From JAGLSB01 sp023135955 (GTDB lineage Bacteria; Bacteroidota; Bacteroidia; Bacteroidales; GCA-2748055): 64,000 bases of DNA. A program made the translations under genes and the position numbers. The stretch spans positions 16,702-80,701 of the forward strand of contig DAOVIO010000002.1 in assembly GCA_030673645.1 (NCBI GenBank), read 5' to 3'. The number at the start of each line of letters is the position of its first letter. Positions within the stretch are counted from its first letter, which is position 1. Positions 27,880 through 37,172 of the stretch are shown here, piece by piece. The notes under the pieces are model-generated. The model saw only the letters and a list, made by a program, of their open reading frames with translations. It ran no database searches and had not been told where the DNA came from.

Positions 27880-29731
27880 ATTTAAGCTTTCCATATTATT
27901 TCTCTTGGCTCTGTTAAATTTGGCTGCACAGGAAGTTATTTTACCAATATCAGGAAATCCGGTTGCTCAGGAATACTATGAAAATTATTATTCAACTTCG
28001 AAAAAGAATTTGAATGTCGATACTCTCAACTTGCCTTTTATTGATGATTTTTCCGATTCAGATGTTCAACCCGACCCTCTCAGGTGGACTGATAATTATG
28101 CCTTTATAAATAATCGTTATAGTCCAAATCCTATTACCTCTGGAATAGCAACTTTAGACTCCTATAATTTTGACGGCTCCCCATATCCAAATGCTAGTAC
28201 CAATGCTTATATAGCAGACTACCTTAGTTCAAACCCAATAAATCTGGATTACAATGTAAATGATAATATTTACTTGAGCTTCTATTATCAGGCAAAAGGA
28301 TTAGGGGAGCAACCTGATGAAAATGACTCCCTTTGCCTCGAATTTTTTAATGTTGATTCATTAACATGGGATAGAATCTGGTCTGTGCCAGGTGTTCTAA
28401 TGGAGGACTTTAAAAGAGTAATGATTCCAGTTAATGACTTTATATATTTGAAAAATGGTTTCCAGTTTCGCTTTCTGAATTATGCCAGCCTGCCAAATGC
28501 ACCTAATTTTAAAGATCGGTTTGGGAATTGGGATCACTGGCATATCGATTATATTGTACTCGACAAGAACAGAAATCAGGCGGATACTGTATTTCGGGAT
28601 GTAAGTTTTGTTAGAGGAATATCGTCTATGATTAAGGATTATGAAGCAATTCCATGGGCTCACCTTCAGTCTGCATACATAGAGCAATATAGTGGATCAA
28701 TCGATACTGAAATTACCAATCTTGATACAGCCGACCGTAATGTATCCAAATTCATTGAAATAAAAAATATTGAAACCGGAAATACTGTTAAATCCGACCC
28801 GCTAGCAATTGATATTATTGCAGATACAATTTTCAATTATTATTTTGATAAAAGCTATCAATTCGATTTCAACCAAGGCGACGAAGCTACTCTTTTAATA
28901 AGAACAATTCTCCAGACTGATGCATTCGATTATAAAGCAAATGATACCCTAAGTCGTTTTCAGGTTTTCAAGAAATATTATGCTTATGATGATGGGACTG
29001 CGGAGGTAGGCTATGGCTTAAGTGATGAAGGAACAGAAAGCGCTTCAGCAGCAGTTCATTTTAAAGCATTCAAAGCAGATACCCTGCGCGCTGTTGATCT
29101 TTACTTCAACCAGATAGAAGATAGTTTGAATCTAAATAATTATTTCTACTTAAACCTGTGGGATGATAATGAAGGTGAACCTGGCAATCTAATTTATGAG
29201 CAAATAGGATTAAGACCTGCATACAGCTCAGAACTAAACAAATTTATTCGATATGAACTGGATTTTCCTGTATTTCTAGAAGGAGATTTTTATTTAGGCT
29301 GGAGTAATACCGTTGAGGCATTTTCCAATTTTGGCATGGATCTCAATCGAAACAATTCAAATAATAATTTTTACAATCTAGGTTTTGGATGGAGACAATC
29401 TCAAGCTCCCGGTACATTTATGATTAGGCCAGTCTTTTCCATACTGCCTCTTATATCAGGTACTAATGAATTATTAGCCCTACCTACATCTGAGTTGATG
29501 GTTTACCCTAATCCTGCTGATCAATTATTGAATTTTTCATTTATTCAGGATGACTACACATCCTGGAATATTGAAATTATTGATTTGACAGGAAGACTAA
29601 TTCTAAAGACTAATCAGCCATTAAACCAATCCCTAAACATCTCAGACTTAAATGAAGGTGTATATATTCTTTCTATCCGTAATATGAACTCCGGATTTCA
29701 GAATAAACAGAAAATCATAATTCGCCGTTAA
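27872..29731 (+). CDS. Secreted protein with type IX secretion C-terminal sorting domain
   Basis: A 619-residue protein. I start it at the ATG at 27872, which overlaps the PASTA gene by eight bases; an upstream TTG at 27857 is less likely. The signal peptide (SILFLLALLNLAAQ) is at the N-terminus. The bulk is beta-rich with no enzyme motif I recognise; a stretch around residues 35-225 resembles extracellular jelly-roll modules. The last 80 residues form a Por/T9SS type A sorting domain: MVYPNPADQLLNFSF, IEIIDLTGRLI, LNEGVYILSI and a basic end KIIIRR. It should be exported by Sec, then across the outer membrane by T9SS and anchored or released. Confidence 0.88.
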   Translation: MNRFKLSILFLLALLNLAAQEVILPISGNPVAQEYYENYYSTSKKNLNVDTLNLPFIDDFSDSDVQPDPLRWTDNYAFINNRYSPNPITSGIATLDSYNFDGSPYPNASTNAYIADYLSSNPINLDYNVNDNIYLSFYYQAKGLGEQPDENDSLCLEFFNVDSLTWDRIWSVPGVLMEDFKRVMIPVNDFIYLKNGFQFRFLNYASLPNAPNFKDRFGNWDHWHIDYIVLDKNRNQADTVFRDVSFVRGISSMIKDYEAIPWAHLQSAYIEQYSGSIDTEITNLDTADRNVSKFIEIKNIETGNTVKSDPLAIDIIADTIFNYYFDKSYQFDFNQGDEATLLIRTILQTDAFDYKANDTLSRFQVFKKYYAYDDGTAEVGYGLSDEGTESASAAVHFKAFKADTLRAVDLYFNQIEDSLNLNNYFYLNLWDDNEGEPGNLIYEQIGLRPAYSSELNKFIRYELDFPVFLEGDFYLGWSNTVEAFSNFGMDLNRNNSNNNFYNLGFGWRQSQAPGTFMIRPVFSILPLISGTNELLALPTSELMVYPNPADQLLNFSFIQDDYTSWNIEIIDLTGRLILKTNQPLNQSLNISDLNEGVYILSIRNMNSGFQNKQKIIIRR

Positions 29732-29745
29732 AGTTTCAATTTAGT

Positions 29746-30774
29746 ATGCAGGAAGATCAATTAGAGAGTCAGGAATTATATGAGCATTATAGATTTGAAG
29801 CTGACGCAGGACAATCGATACTTCGCCTCGACAAATTCCTTGTAAATAAGCTTGAGAGTACTTCACGGAGCAGGATTCAAACTGCAGCACAAGCTGGCAA
29901 CATATTAGTTAATGGCTTAGCTGTTAAGCCAAATTATAAAGTTAAACCTCTAGATACTATTTCGATAGTTTTACCGCAACCATCACGACAACTAAAACTT
30001 ATCCCAGAAGATATTCCTATCGAGATAGTTTATGAAGATGAAAGCTTGCTTGTTGTAAATAAACAACCCGGAATGGTTGTACATCCTGGTCATGGTAATT
30101 ATTCAGGAACCCTTATAAATGCTTTGATGTTTCATCTGAAAGATAATCCACTTTTTCAAACAGGAGAAGAAAGGCCGGGCTTGGTTCACAGGATCGACAA
30201 GGATACATCAGGGCTTCTGGTAGTAGCAAAAAATGAACTGGCTATGAATAAACTTGCCAGTCAGTTTTTTAATAAAACATCCAAAAGAACATACCAGGCA
30301 CTAGTATGGGGAAACTTAGATGAAGATGAAGGTACTATCGAAGGAAATATTGGGAGATATCCAAAGAACAGAAAAAAAATGTGGGTTTTTGAGGATGGAA
30401 GTGAGGGAAAACATGCGATAACTCACTATAAAATTCTTGAGCGTTTTGACTATGTAAATTTAGTTGAATGTAGATTGGAAACAGGACGCACACATCAGAT
30501 AAGGGTTCATTTTCAATACATTAAGCATCCAATATTCAACGACATGGAGTACGGCGGGGATCAGATATTAAGAGGAACTGTTTTTACTAAATATAAACAA
30601 TTTATTCAAAATTGTTTTCAGATCCTTCCCCGGCAAGCATTACATGCAAAAACTCTTGGCTTCGTACATCCACTTACAGGAAAAGAAATAACCTTCGATA
30701 CTGATTTGCCCAATGATATGCAATCAGTTCTTGAGAAATGGAGAAGATATACAGGTGGTCGGGAAGATGGCTAG
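29746..30774 (+). CDS. RluD-type 23S rRNA pseudouridine synthase
   Basis: A 342-residue RluA-family enzyme. An S4 RNA-binding domain occupies about residues 18-85 (LRLDKFLVNKLE). The catalytic domain has the diagnostic HRIDKDTSGLLVVAK, with catalytic Asp D151, then GRTHQIRVHF and a C-terminal RQALHAKTLGF. The combination of an S4 domain and these motifs fits RluD, which modifies helix 69 of 23S rRNA, but RluA-family specificity cannot be assigned by motif alone. It lies 14 bases after the T9SS cargo gene and 42 bases before ddl. Confidence 0.9.
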   Translation: MQEDQLESQELYEHYRFEADAGQSILRLDKFLVNKLESTSRSRIQTAAQAGNILVNGLAVKPNYKVKPLDTISIVLPQPSRQLKLIPEDIPIEIVYEDESLLVVNKQPGMVVHPGHGNYSGTLINALMFHLKDNPLFQTGEERPGLVHRIDKDTSGLLVVAKNELAMNKLASQFFNKTSKRTYQALVWGNLDEDEGTIEGNIGRYPKNRKKMWVFEDGSEGKHAITHYKILERFDYVNLVECRLETGRTHQIRVHFQYIKHPIFNDMEYGGDQILRGTVFTKYKQFIQNCFQILPRQALHAKTLGFVHPLTGKEITFDTDLPNDMQSVLEKWRRYTGGREDG

Positions 30775-30816
30775 CATATTACATTATTTTCTATCTTTAC
30801 TTCAGAAATATATTTC

Positions 30817-31797
30817 ATGAATAAAAATATTGCCATTTTACAAGGAGGAGATTCTTCAGAATATATCATCTCAGAAAAAAGTGCAAAAGAGATATACCTC
30901 CATTTAAAAAAAGCCGGACTTTCACCCTACAGAATCAGGGTTAGGAATGGAAAATGGACATATTTACCTGAAAAAGGAGATAATAAGGAACTTGATCTTA
31001 ACGATTTTAGTCTAAAAATAAATAATGGCGAAAAGATTCTTTTCGACTATGCTTTTATCATTATCCATGGTACACCTGGAGAAGATGGTAAAATTCAAGC
31101 GCTTCTTGAAATGCATAATATCCCTTATAATACATCGGGAATACTTTCGTCAGCCCTTAGTTTTAATAAATTTGCCTGCAAGGTTTTTCTAAAAAACAAG
31201 AATATTCTAACACCTGAATCCTTTTTATACAGGAAAGGGGATGAAATTGATATTGAAAAAATTATAGCTAAAACCGGACTCCCTTGTTTTATAAAACCAA
31301 ATAATGGAGGTTCAAGTTTCGGCATCTCTAAAGTCTCTTTAAATGAGGATATTGAGGGGGGAATAATTGAGGCACTAAAAGAGGATTCTGAAGTAATAAT
31401 TGAATCTTTTGTAAAAGGCATTGAATTGAGTTGCGGACATTTAAAAACTCATTCGGAAGAATTAATTTTTCCGGTAACTGAGATCATTCCAAAAAATGAG
31501 TTCTTTGATTTTGAAGCAAAATATAAGAAAGGCATGTCTGATGAAATTACTCCTGCCAGGATTTCTGAAGATATTAAAAATCAAGCTCAGAGCCTTGCAT
31601 CAAAAATCTATGACGATTTGAATTGTAGGGGAATTGTACGAATAGACTTTATACTTAAGGGAAATCAACTATATTTTCTTGAACTTAATTCCGTTCCTGG
31701 AATGAGTAAGGAAAGTATAATTCCTAAACAAATAAGGGCATTAGGTTTAAAGGTAGAAGACGTTTTACTGAAAATTATTAATGACAGTGTAAATTAA
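30817..31797 (+). CDS. ddl: D-alanine--D-alanine ligase
   Basis: A 326-residue ATP-grasp ligase making the D-Ala-D-Ala dipeptide used by MurF (encoded in the fusion at 5.4 kb). Seen motifs: IHGTPGEDGKIQ, the glycine-rich GGSSFGISKV, EDSEVIIESFVKGIELSCG, and the metal-binding end of the ATP-grasp IDFILKGNQLYFLELNSVPGMSKES. The length is normal. Its TAA stop overlaps the stop of the convergent biotin carrier gene in the sequence TTAA. A near-consensus -7 (TATCTTTA) lies just upstream of the ATG. Confidence 0.95.
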   Translation: MNKNIAILQGGDSSEYIISEKSAKEIYLHLKKAGLSPYRIRVRNGKWTYLPEKGDNKELDLNDFSLKINNGEKILFDYAFIIIHGTPGEDGKIQALLEMHNIPYNTSGILSSALSFNKFACKVFLKNKNILTPESFLYRKGDEIDIEKIIAKTGLPCFIKPNNGGSSFGISKVSLNEDIEGGIIEALKEDSEVIIESFVKGIELSCGHLKTHSEELIFPVTEIIPKNEFFDFEAKYKKGMSDEITPARISEDIKNQAQSLASKIYDDLNCRGIVRIDFILKGNQLYFLELNSVPGMSKESIIPKQIRALGLKVEDVLLKIINDSVN

Positions 31798-32330
31798 GCT
31801 TTCTCTATTTCAATCATTACATCATCCTTCATTACGGAATCATTATTCTTTATATTTATTTTCTTGACTTTACCTGAAACATTTGAAACGATTTCGTTCT
31901 GCATCTTCATAGCCTCAAGAATGAATAGAGGTTCCCCTTCCTTAATTTCACCATTTTCCTCAACCATTATGTCAAGTATTTTCCCTGGCATTGGAGCCAT
32001 AATATTCTCTATACGAGAAACCACCTGAACTTTAGAAAGAGTTTTCATCCTTTTATATGAGATGGGAGTTTCAATAGAAAAGTTATACCATACACCATTT
32101 ATCATGACAGTATATTTATTCTGACTCTTTTCCAGAATTTCAATATGATATTTCTTTTTCTTGTAGATAATGTATGTAAAACTATCGGGATCCTCAACAA
32201 TTTGCATATCAAGCTTTTTCCCTTTTACTTTTACTATTTCGCCAAGAGGATTTACAACTTCAAATTTTTTGCCCTTGGTTGAACAAGCATAAAACTTTTC
32301 CTTTTCAGTTTTTCCGTTGTGATTTGCCAT
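31794..32330 (-). CDS. Biotin carboxyl carrier protein (locus 2)
   Basis: A 178-residue carrier. The C-terminal 70 residues form the biotinyl domain with MAPMPGKILDI and FILEAMKMQNEI, placing the biotinylated lysine at K142. Residues 1-105 are a beta-rich region resembling the BT/linker part of propionyl-CoA carboxylase alpha chains, here split from the biotin carboxylase. It is the last gene of a three-gene operon (carboxyltransferase, biotin carboxylase, carrier; 9- and 15-base gaps). Together they should form a complete biotin-dependent acyl-CoA carboxylase. Confidence 0.93.
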   Translation of the reverse strand: MANHNGKTEKEKFYACSTKGKKFEVVNPLGEIVKVKGKKLDMQIVEDPDSFTYIIYKKKKYHIEILEKSQNKYTVMINGVWYNFSIETPISYKRMKTLSKVQVVSRIENIMAPMPGKILDIMVEENGEIKEGEPLFILEAMKMQNEIVSNVSGKVKKINIKNNDSVMKDDVMIEIEKA

Positions 32331-32345
32331 AGCTAAAAAAATTGT

Positions 32346-33851
32346 TTACAATGATTTAAGGCGTTTTTTCAATACCCAGGGAGCAATATTCTTTCCCTTA
32401 TCAAAATCAACTGGTTTATTTTCCACATTTTCAATTTCTTTGACAAAATCGTATGTAGCAAAAAATGCAGCGAGCATTTCATCATCCTGACCTTCATGAT
32501 AATGCTTTGTCATTTCTTTTGTCAGGAAAGAAGTGTCATATTTTCCTTTACGGAAATTCTTATTCAACAATACAGCATTACAAAAAGGAATAGTTGTCTT
32601 AATGCCTTTAATCCAGAACTTCTTAAGCGCATTTTGTGAATATAGAATTGCTTTTTCCCGATTCTCCCCATGAACAATTAATTTTGCTACCATGGAATCG
32701 AAGTATGAAGTAATACTTGAACCCTCTACAACACCTGAATCAATCCTTATATTCTTACTTCGAGGTAAAGATATTTTCTCAATTACTCCCAGGCTGGGTG
32801 AGAATCCGCCTTGAACATCTTCAGCATTAATCCTGTATTCGATTGCCCAACCATTTATTTTTACGTCTTTTTGTTTTAAAGGCAATTCTTCTCCCCTGGC
32901 AATCCTGATTTGCCATTCAATTAAATCAAGACCTGTAATCATTTCTGTAACGGGATGCTCAACTTGAATTCTGGTGTTCATCTCCATAAAAGAAAATTCC
33001 ATTTTATCATCTAGCAAAAACTCAACAGTACCTGCACTGAAGTAATCTACTGATTTTGCAATATTAATGGCAGCAGCGCCCATTTTCTTTCTTAATTTCT
33101 CATCAAGAACTGCCGAGGGGGATTCTTCTATCAGTTTTTGATGTTTCCTCTGAACAGAACATTCCCTTTCCCCCAGATGAATAATATTTCCATGCTTGTC
33201 TCCAAATATCTGGAACTCAATATGTCTTGGATTCCTAACATACTTCTCAACGAAAACATCAGGATCATTAAAAGCTTTCTCTGCTTCTGAACTTGCCATC
33301 TTAAACATCTTAGCAACATTCTTCTCCTCCTCAACAATTCTCATCCCTCTTCCTCCACCGCCAGAAGCGGCTTTAAGAATTACGGGATAACCAATTTCAT
33401 TTGCTATTTTTACAGCCTCATCAGGAGAAGAAAGGTTACCTTTACTTCCTCCCAATAATGGAACCTTATGCTTTCTGGCAAGTTCTTTGGCAATGGTTTT
33501 ATTACCCATTCTATAAATTGCATCAGCCGATGGGCCTATATAAATTATTTTCTCATCATCACAGCGTTCTGCAAAAATTGGACTTTCAGCAAGAAAACCA
33601 TAACCGGGGTGAACTGCTGAAATATTATTATCCTTCATTGCCTTGATAATTGCTTCTATATCCAGAAATTCTGAAATTTCTTCAGTATGATCGGAAAAAT
33701 CAATTATATGATCTGCCTGAGTAAGGTAAAAAGCATTTGGTTCTTTAGATGTTTTAATAACCCAGGATTCTATACCCATTTTCCTGGCTGTATTAATAAC
33801 CCTAACCGCTATTTCGCCTCGGTTAGCAATAAGTATACTTTTAATTTCCAT
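32346..33851 (-). CDS. Biotin carboxylase subunit of acyl-CoA carboxylase
   Basis: A 501-residue ATP-grasp enzyme that carboxylates biotin using bicarbonate and ATP. It starts with SILIANRGEIAVRVI. The ATP-grasp glycine loop is ASGGGGRGMRI, then GERECSVQRKHQKLIEESPS, EMNTRIQVEHPVTEM (catalytic) and EYRINAEDV follow. The C-terminal extension (about residues 450-501) lacks a biotinyl domain, which is the separate carrier protein downstream. It may serve both this carboxyltransferase and the orphan locus at 14.5 kb, since no second biotin carboxylase is in the window. The propionyl- versus acetyl-CoA specificity is not clear from this subunit. Confidence 0.93.
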   Translation of the reverse strand: MEIKSILIANRGEIAVRVINTARKMGIESWVIKTSKEPNAFYLTQADHIIDFSDHTEEISEFLDIEAIIKAMKDNNISAVHPGYGFLAESPIFAERCDDEKIIYIGPSADAIYRMGNKTIAKELARKHKVPLLGGSKGNLSSPDEAVKIANEIGYPVILKAASGGGGRGMRIVEEEKNVAKMFKMASSEAEKAFNDPDVFVEKYVRNPRHIEFQIFGDKHGNIIHLGERECSVQRKHQKLIEESPSAVLDEKLRKKMGAAAINIAKSVDYFSAGTVEFLLDDKMEFSFMEMNTRIQVEHPVTEMITGLDLIEWQIRIARGEELPLKQKDVKINGWAIEYRINAEDVQGGFSPSLGVIEKISLPRSKNIRIDSGVVEGSSITSYFDSMVAKLIVHGENREKAILYSQNALKKFWIKGIKTTIPFCNAVLLNKNFRKGKYDTSFLTKEMTKHYHEGQDDEMLAAFFATYDFVKEIENVENKPVDFDKGKNIAPWVLKKRLKSL

Positions 33852-33860
33852 AATGAATAT

Positions 33861-35420
33861 TTACAAAGGGATATTTCCGTGTTTTCTTGAAGGCACATTT
33901 ACGTGTTTATTTTCAAGTGCTTCAAATGCTGAAATTAATTTCTTTCTGGTATTTGCAGGATCAATAACCTCATCGATATATCCCTTTTCGTCGGCAACAT
34001 ATGGATTTGCAATTTCATTTCTATACTTTAAGGCTAATTCCTTTTTTAATTTCATAGGGTCTTTGGATTCAGCTAGTTCTCTTTTATAAAGTATGGCTAC
34101 AGCACCTTCAGGTCCCATTACGGCGATCTCTGCAGTTGGCCAGGCAAAATTAAAATCACCACCCAAATTTTTACTGTTCATTACACAATATGCACCACCG
34201 TACGATTTTCTAAGAATAACAGTAATTCGTGGAACCGTTGCATCAGCATATGCATAAAGCAGTTTGGCGCCATGACGAATAATCCCGTTATGCTCCTGAT
34301 CAACTCCGGGAAGGAAACCAGGAACATCTTCCAATGTCAAAATTGGGATATTAAAGGAATCGCAGAAGCGTACAAACCTTGCACCCTTCATCGATGAATT
34401 GATATCCAGAGTTCCAGCAAGTACTTTTGGTTGATTTGCAAGAATTCCAATTGTTTTTCCTTCAAGTCGAGCAAAGCCTACAACAATGTTTTGTGCGAAT
34501 TGCTCAGAGATCTCAAAAAACGAGCCTTTATCGCAGATTAAATTTATTACATCTTTTACATCATAAGGTTTATTAGCATCATCAGGGACTATATCTCTTA
34601 ATTTAAGTCTGGAATTATCTATATCATCAGTAGGACCCTCTATAAATGGTGGGTTATCCAGATTATTTGAAGGCAAATACGACAGAAGCTTTTTTACACC
34701 GAAGAGTGTGTTTTCTTCATCTTCATACATGAGATTTGCTATACCCGTTTTGCGAGAATGCACTCCTGCGCCTCCAAGATCCTCTAAAGTAACATCTTCA
34801 TTAAGAACCTCTTTTACAACATTAGGACCAGTTACAAACATATAGCTGGTTTTGTTTGTCATAAAAACAAAATCAGTAATTGAAGGTGAATAAACAGCAC
34901 CACCTGCTGCAGGCCCCATTATTACAGAAATTTGTGGAATAACTCCTGAGGCTTGAACATTTCTGTAAAAAATTGAAGCATATCCGGCTAAGCTGGCAAT
35001 TCCTTCCTGTATCCTCGCACCCCCTGAATCAATAAGTCCAATAATAGGAGCTCCCATTTTCAGAGACATGTCCTGAATCTTTGAAATCTTAGTTGCATGA
35101 ATTTCCCCTAATGAACCACCCATAACATTAAAGTCCTGAGCATAGGCAAAAGTAAGTCTGTTACTAATTCTTCCATGACCAATTATGACACCATCACCAT
35201 AGGCACGTTTCATCTTACCAAAACCGGTATCTTCACCTACAGGAGCGACAAATGCGTCTATTTCTTCAAATGTTCCTTCGTCAAATAGGATATGTATTCG
35301 TTCTCTTGCAGTAAGTTTTCCTCTGGAATGCTGCTTATCAACAATCTCCTGATTATTCTGTTTCTCGAAAACTTTTTCTCGATCGAGAAACTTTGTAAAA
35401 TTTCTTCCTTTTACATCCAT
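33861..35420 (-). CDS. Acyl-CoA carboxylase beta subunit (carboxyltransferase, locus 2)
   Basis: A 519-residue PccB-like carboxyltransferase. Motifs: GGSLGEIHATKI, DSGGARIQEGIASLAGYA, MGPAAGGAVYSPSITD, DVPGFLPGVDQEH, KSYGGAYCVM and WPTAEIAVMGPEGA. It ends with SRKHGNIPL. Compared with the paralogue at 14.5 kb the core motifs are the same but the substrate pocket around AAGGAVYS differs (PCAGGAVYS there). It heads the operon with the biotin carboxylase and the carrier. The probable reaction is propionyl-CoA to methylmalonyl-CoA, or the reverse in propionate formation; this is inferred from family resemblance. Confidence 0.93.
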   Translation of the reverse strand: MDVKGRNFTKFLDREKVFEKQNNQEIVDKQHSRGKLTARERIHILFDEGTFEEIDAFVAPVGEDTGFGKMKRAYGDGVIIGHGRISNRLTFAYAQDFNVMGGSLGEIHATKISKIQDMSLKMGAPIIGLIDSGGARIQEGIASLAGYASIFYRNVQASGVIPQISVIMGPAAGGAVYSPSITDFVFMTNKTSYMFVTGPNVVKEVLNEDVTLEDLGGAGVHSRKTGIANLMYEDEENTLFGVKKLLSYLPSNNLDNPPFIEGPTDDIDNSRLKLRDIVPDDANKPYDVKDVINLICDKGSFFEISEQFAQNIVVGFARLEGKTIGILANQPKVLAGTLDINSSMKGARFVRFCDSFNIPILTLEDVPGFLPGVDQEHNGIIRHGAKLLYAYADATVPRITVILRKSYGGAYCVMNSKNLGGDFNFAWPTAEIAVMGPEGAVAILYKRELAESKDPMKLKKELALKYRNEIANPYVADEKGYIDEVIDPANTRKKLISAFEALENKHVNVPSRKHGNIPL

Positions 35421-35934
35421 TGAGTATCGGGTTAGAATAACTTCTTTTTAAATAGACAAATTAGTCTTTTCTTAATTGTTGAACAAAATAATATTAAACT
35501 CTTTACTTAAAAAAGCATCAATAATATCAGTCTTTTTTCTCCCTGCAAATGTAATAATAAAATTAATTTTTAGAATTTTATTTAACCTTAATATGCAAAA
35601 AGTAGATAATCAAACTGATATTCAGCACCTTCTACTATTCCTTATTTTCGACCAACCATATACAAATGTACTTCTTTTAAATAAAGTATAATTCTTTGAA
35701 TTTCAGTTTATCAAATCCGTTAATATAGATATATCAGAATATTCTTGTCCTAAGGTTCAATTTTACATAAATTAGAAAATATTAGCCCAAAAGCTTTATA
35801 GTTACTATCATTTTTCCTTTCAAAAAATAAGTCAAAAATTATTTTAATTACAAAAAACCGCTGCACTATAAATAATGCAGCGGAAAAATGAATGGAAATG
35901 CCCCCTGAGAAGCTCCAAACACAAACCCCAGATC
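35421..35934. other. Intergenic gap holding the carboxylase operon promoter region and ssb terminator
   Basis: Very AT-rich. On the minus strand a TTG is followed after 20 bases by TAATTTG (35463-35457), one base short of the -7 consensus and 36 bases before the ATG at 35420. A perfect TACATTTG lies further up at 35553-35546. Either could drive the carboxylase operon. The ssb terminator is at 35852-35883. A possible 71-codon plus-strand frame here looks spurious. I see no other gene. Confidence 0.5.
35852..35883 (-). terminator. Rho-independent terminator after ssb
   Basis: CCGCTGCA (35858-35865) and TGCAGCGG (35876-35883) form a perfect eight-base stem with a ten-base loop. On the minus strand the stem is followed by six T residues, so it terminates the ssb transcript. 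Confidence 0.88.
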
Positions 35935-36276
35935 TTAACTATTTTTGGGCGATAAGAACAGAAAATTTTCACACCATATTTCTGTCGAATATCGCTTAAT
36001 TCCATCTTTATCATCATAAGAGGAAGTTTTCAACTTACCTTCAACATAAAGTGAATCCCCTTTTTTTACATAATCTCTCAAAATTTCAGCTCTTTTATCC
36101 CAAGCCACAATCCTGTGCCACTCTGTAGATTCTTGCTTGTTACCATCTTTATCCTTATAACTCTCATTTGTAGCAAGGGAAAGATTAGCAACAATACTAT
36201 TGCCTTTTGTTTCATTAATCCGTGGATTATCACCTACATTTCCTACAAGAGTTACTTTGTTAATTCCTTGTTTCAT
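35935..36276 (-). CDS. ssb: Short single-stranded DNA-binding protein
   Basis: A 113-residue OB-fold protein: INKVTLVGNVGDNPRI at the start, NLSLATNESY, STEWHRIVAWDKRAEILRDYVKKGD and LYVEGKLKTSSY match Ssb. It ends soon after the core at FLFLSPKNS and lacks the glycine/glutamine-rich linker and the acidic DDDIPF-type tip that recruits repair and replication partners in standard Ssb. It therefore looks like a secondary or specialised Ssb rather than the main housekeeping copy. It is separated by 137 bases from the anti-sigma gene. Confidence 0.92.
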   Translation of the reverse strand: MKQGINKVTLVGNVGDNPRINETKGNSIVANLSLATNESYKDKDGNKQESTEWHRIVAWDKRAEILRDYVKKGDSLYVEGKLKTSSYDDKDGIKRYSTEIWCENFLFLSPKNS

Positions 36277-36413
36277 GATCTTATTTTTTTATTATTACTA
36301 ATTGCTCTTCACCCCTTAATGGAAAAAAGACGCAAAAATCAGCTAGTAAAATCAGAAAAAATGAAAAATAATTTTGGAAGAAGTAGATATACGCCTGTTA
36401 TTCAGTTGATTAA

Positions 36414-37172
36414 TCAGTGTATTTTATTAAGGATTTTTTTTGATTTTTTCGAGTAAATAGACCTTTGTAATTTTAAATCTACGAAATTCTCTTCAGCAAT
36501 GTCAGGTTTCCCTAGCTTTAAATAAGTAAGAGAAAGGTACCATTGAGAATGTTCATGTAAAAAGCTAAAATCTTCTCTTAATACATCCTGAAATGACTTT
36601 ATAGCTAAATTATATTCCGCATTTTCCATGGCAGCCAGGCCTAAATAAAAATTGGTGATAACCGTATTATGCTTATTCTTAGAAATATAAGTCGTCATTT
36701 CGTGTAAGGATGCTTTATAATTTCCATCAAGGTACTGTTGTATTGCATTCTCAGGATAATTGTATTCCTCATCAATTACAGAACGACTTGAATAATCAAG
36801 AGTAAAAGGCTCATAATATTTAATAAAGATTTCATCCTGAGTAAGCATAAAGGGTTTAAAAATAATCAACAAAATTATAATTACTGCTGCGGTCATAGCT
36901 GATCCAGCACCTATTAAAAATCCTGTAGATCTTAAAGTAAAGTTATTTGAATTCAGGCCTATTCTTTTATTTTCAAATTCATCATAAGCCGTAGCCAACT
37001 TTTTACGAAATCGATCTTCCTCATCTGGCAAACTAAATTCATCAGTAAGCCTGTGAATATCAAGTTCGGCCAACAGGTCGGGATCAATTCTTAGTTGCTC
37101 CTTGAATTCTAAAAGCTCCTCCTCTGACATATTACCATCTAGGTATCGAAGAATTTTCTTTAAACGATTCAT
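36414..37172 (-). CDS. Putative anti-sigma factor with membrane helix and TPR-like repeats
   Basis: A 252-residue protein. The cytoplasmic N-terminus (about 1-90) begins MNRLKKILRYLDGNMSEEELLEF, a form common to Bacteroidota anti-sigma proteins. One transmembrane helix (about 94-112) precedes a periplasmic region with two or three TPR-like repeats (FYLGLAAMENAEYNLAIKSF, WYLSLTYLKLGKPDIAEENF). It overlaps the 3' end of the upstream sigma factor gene by 41 bases, strongly suggesting co-expression. The usual zinc-binding anti-sigma motif is absent. Function as an anti-sigma factor is inferred from this pairing. Confidence 0.7.
   Translation of the reverse strand: MNRLKKILRYLDGNMSEEELLEFKEQLRIDPDLLAELDIHRLTDEFSLPDEEDRFRKKLATAYDEFENKRIGLNSNNFTLRSTGFLIGAGSAMTAAVIIILLIIFKPFMLTQDEIFIKYYEPFTLDYSSRSVIDEEYNYPENAIQQYLDGNYKASLHEMTTYISKNKHNTVITNFYLGLAAMENAEYNLAIKSFQDVLREDFSFLHEHSQWYLSLTYLKLGKPDIAEENFVDLKLQRSIYSKKSKKILNKIH

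Noticed and set aside
35476..35691. A 71-codon plus-strand frame (IILNSLLKKAS...) in the gap before the carboxylase operon
   Set aside because: Low-complexity hydrophobic composition in very AT-rich DNA, no recognisable family and overlap with promoter candidates on the other strand. Likely chance.
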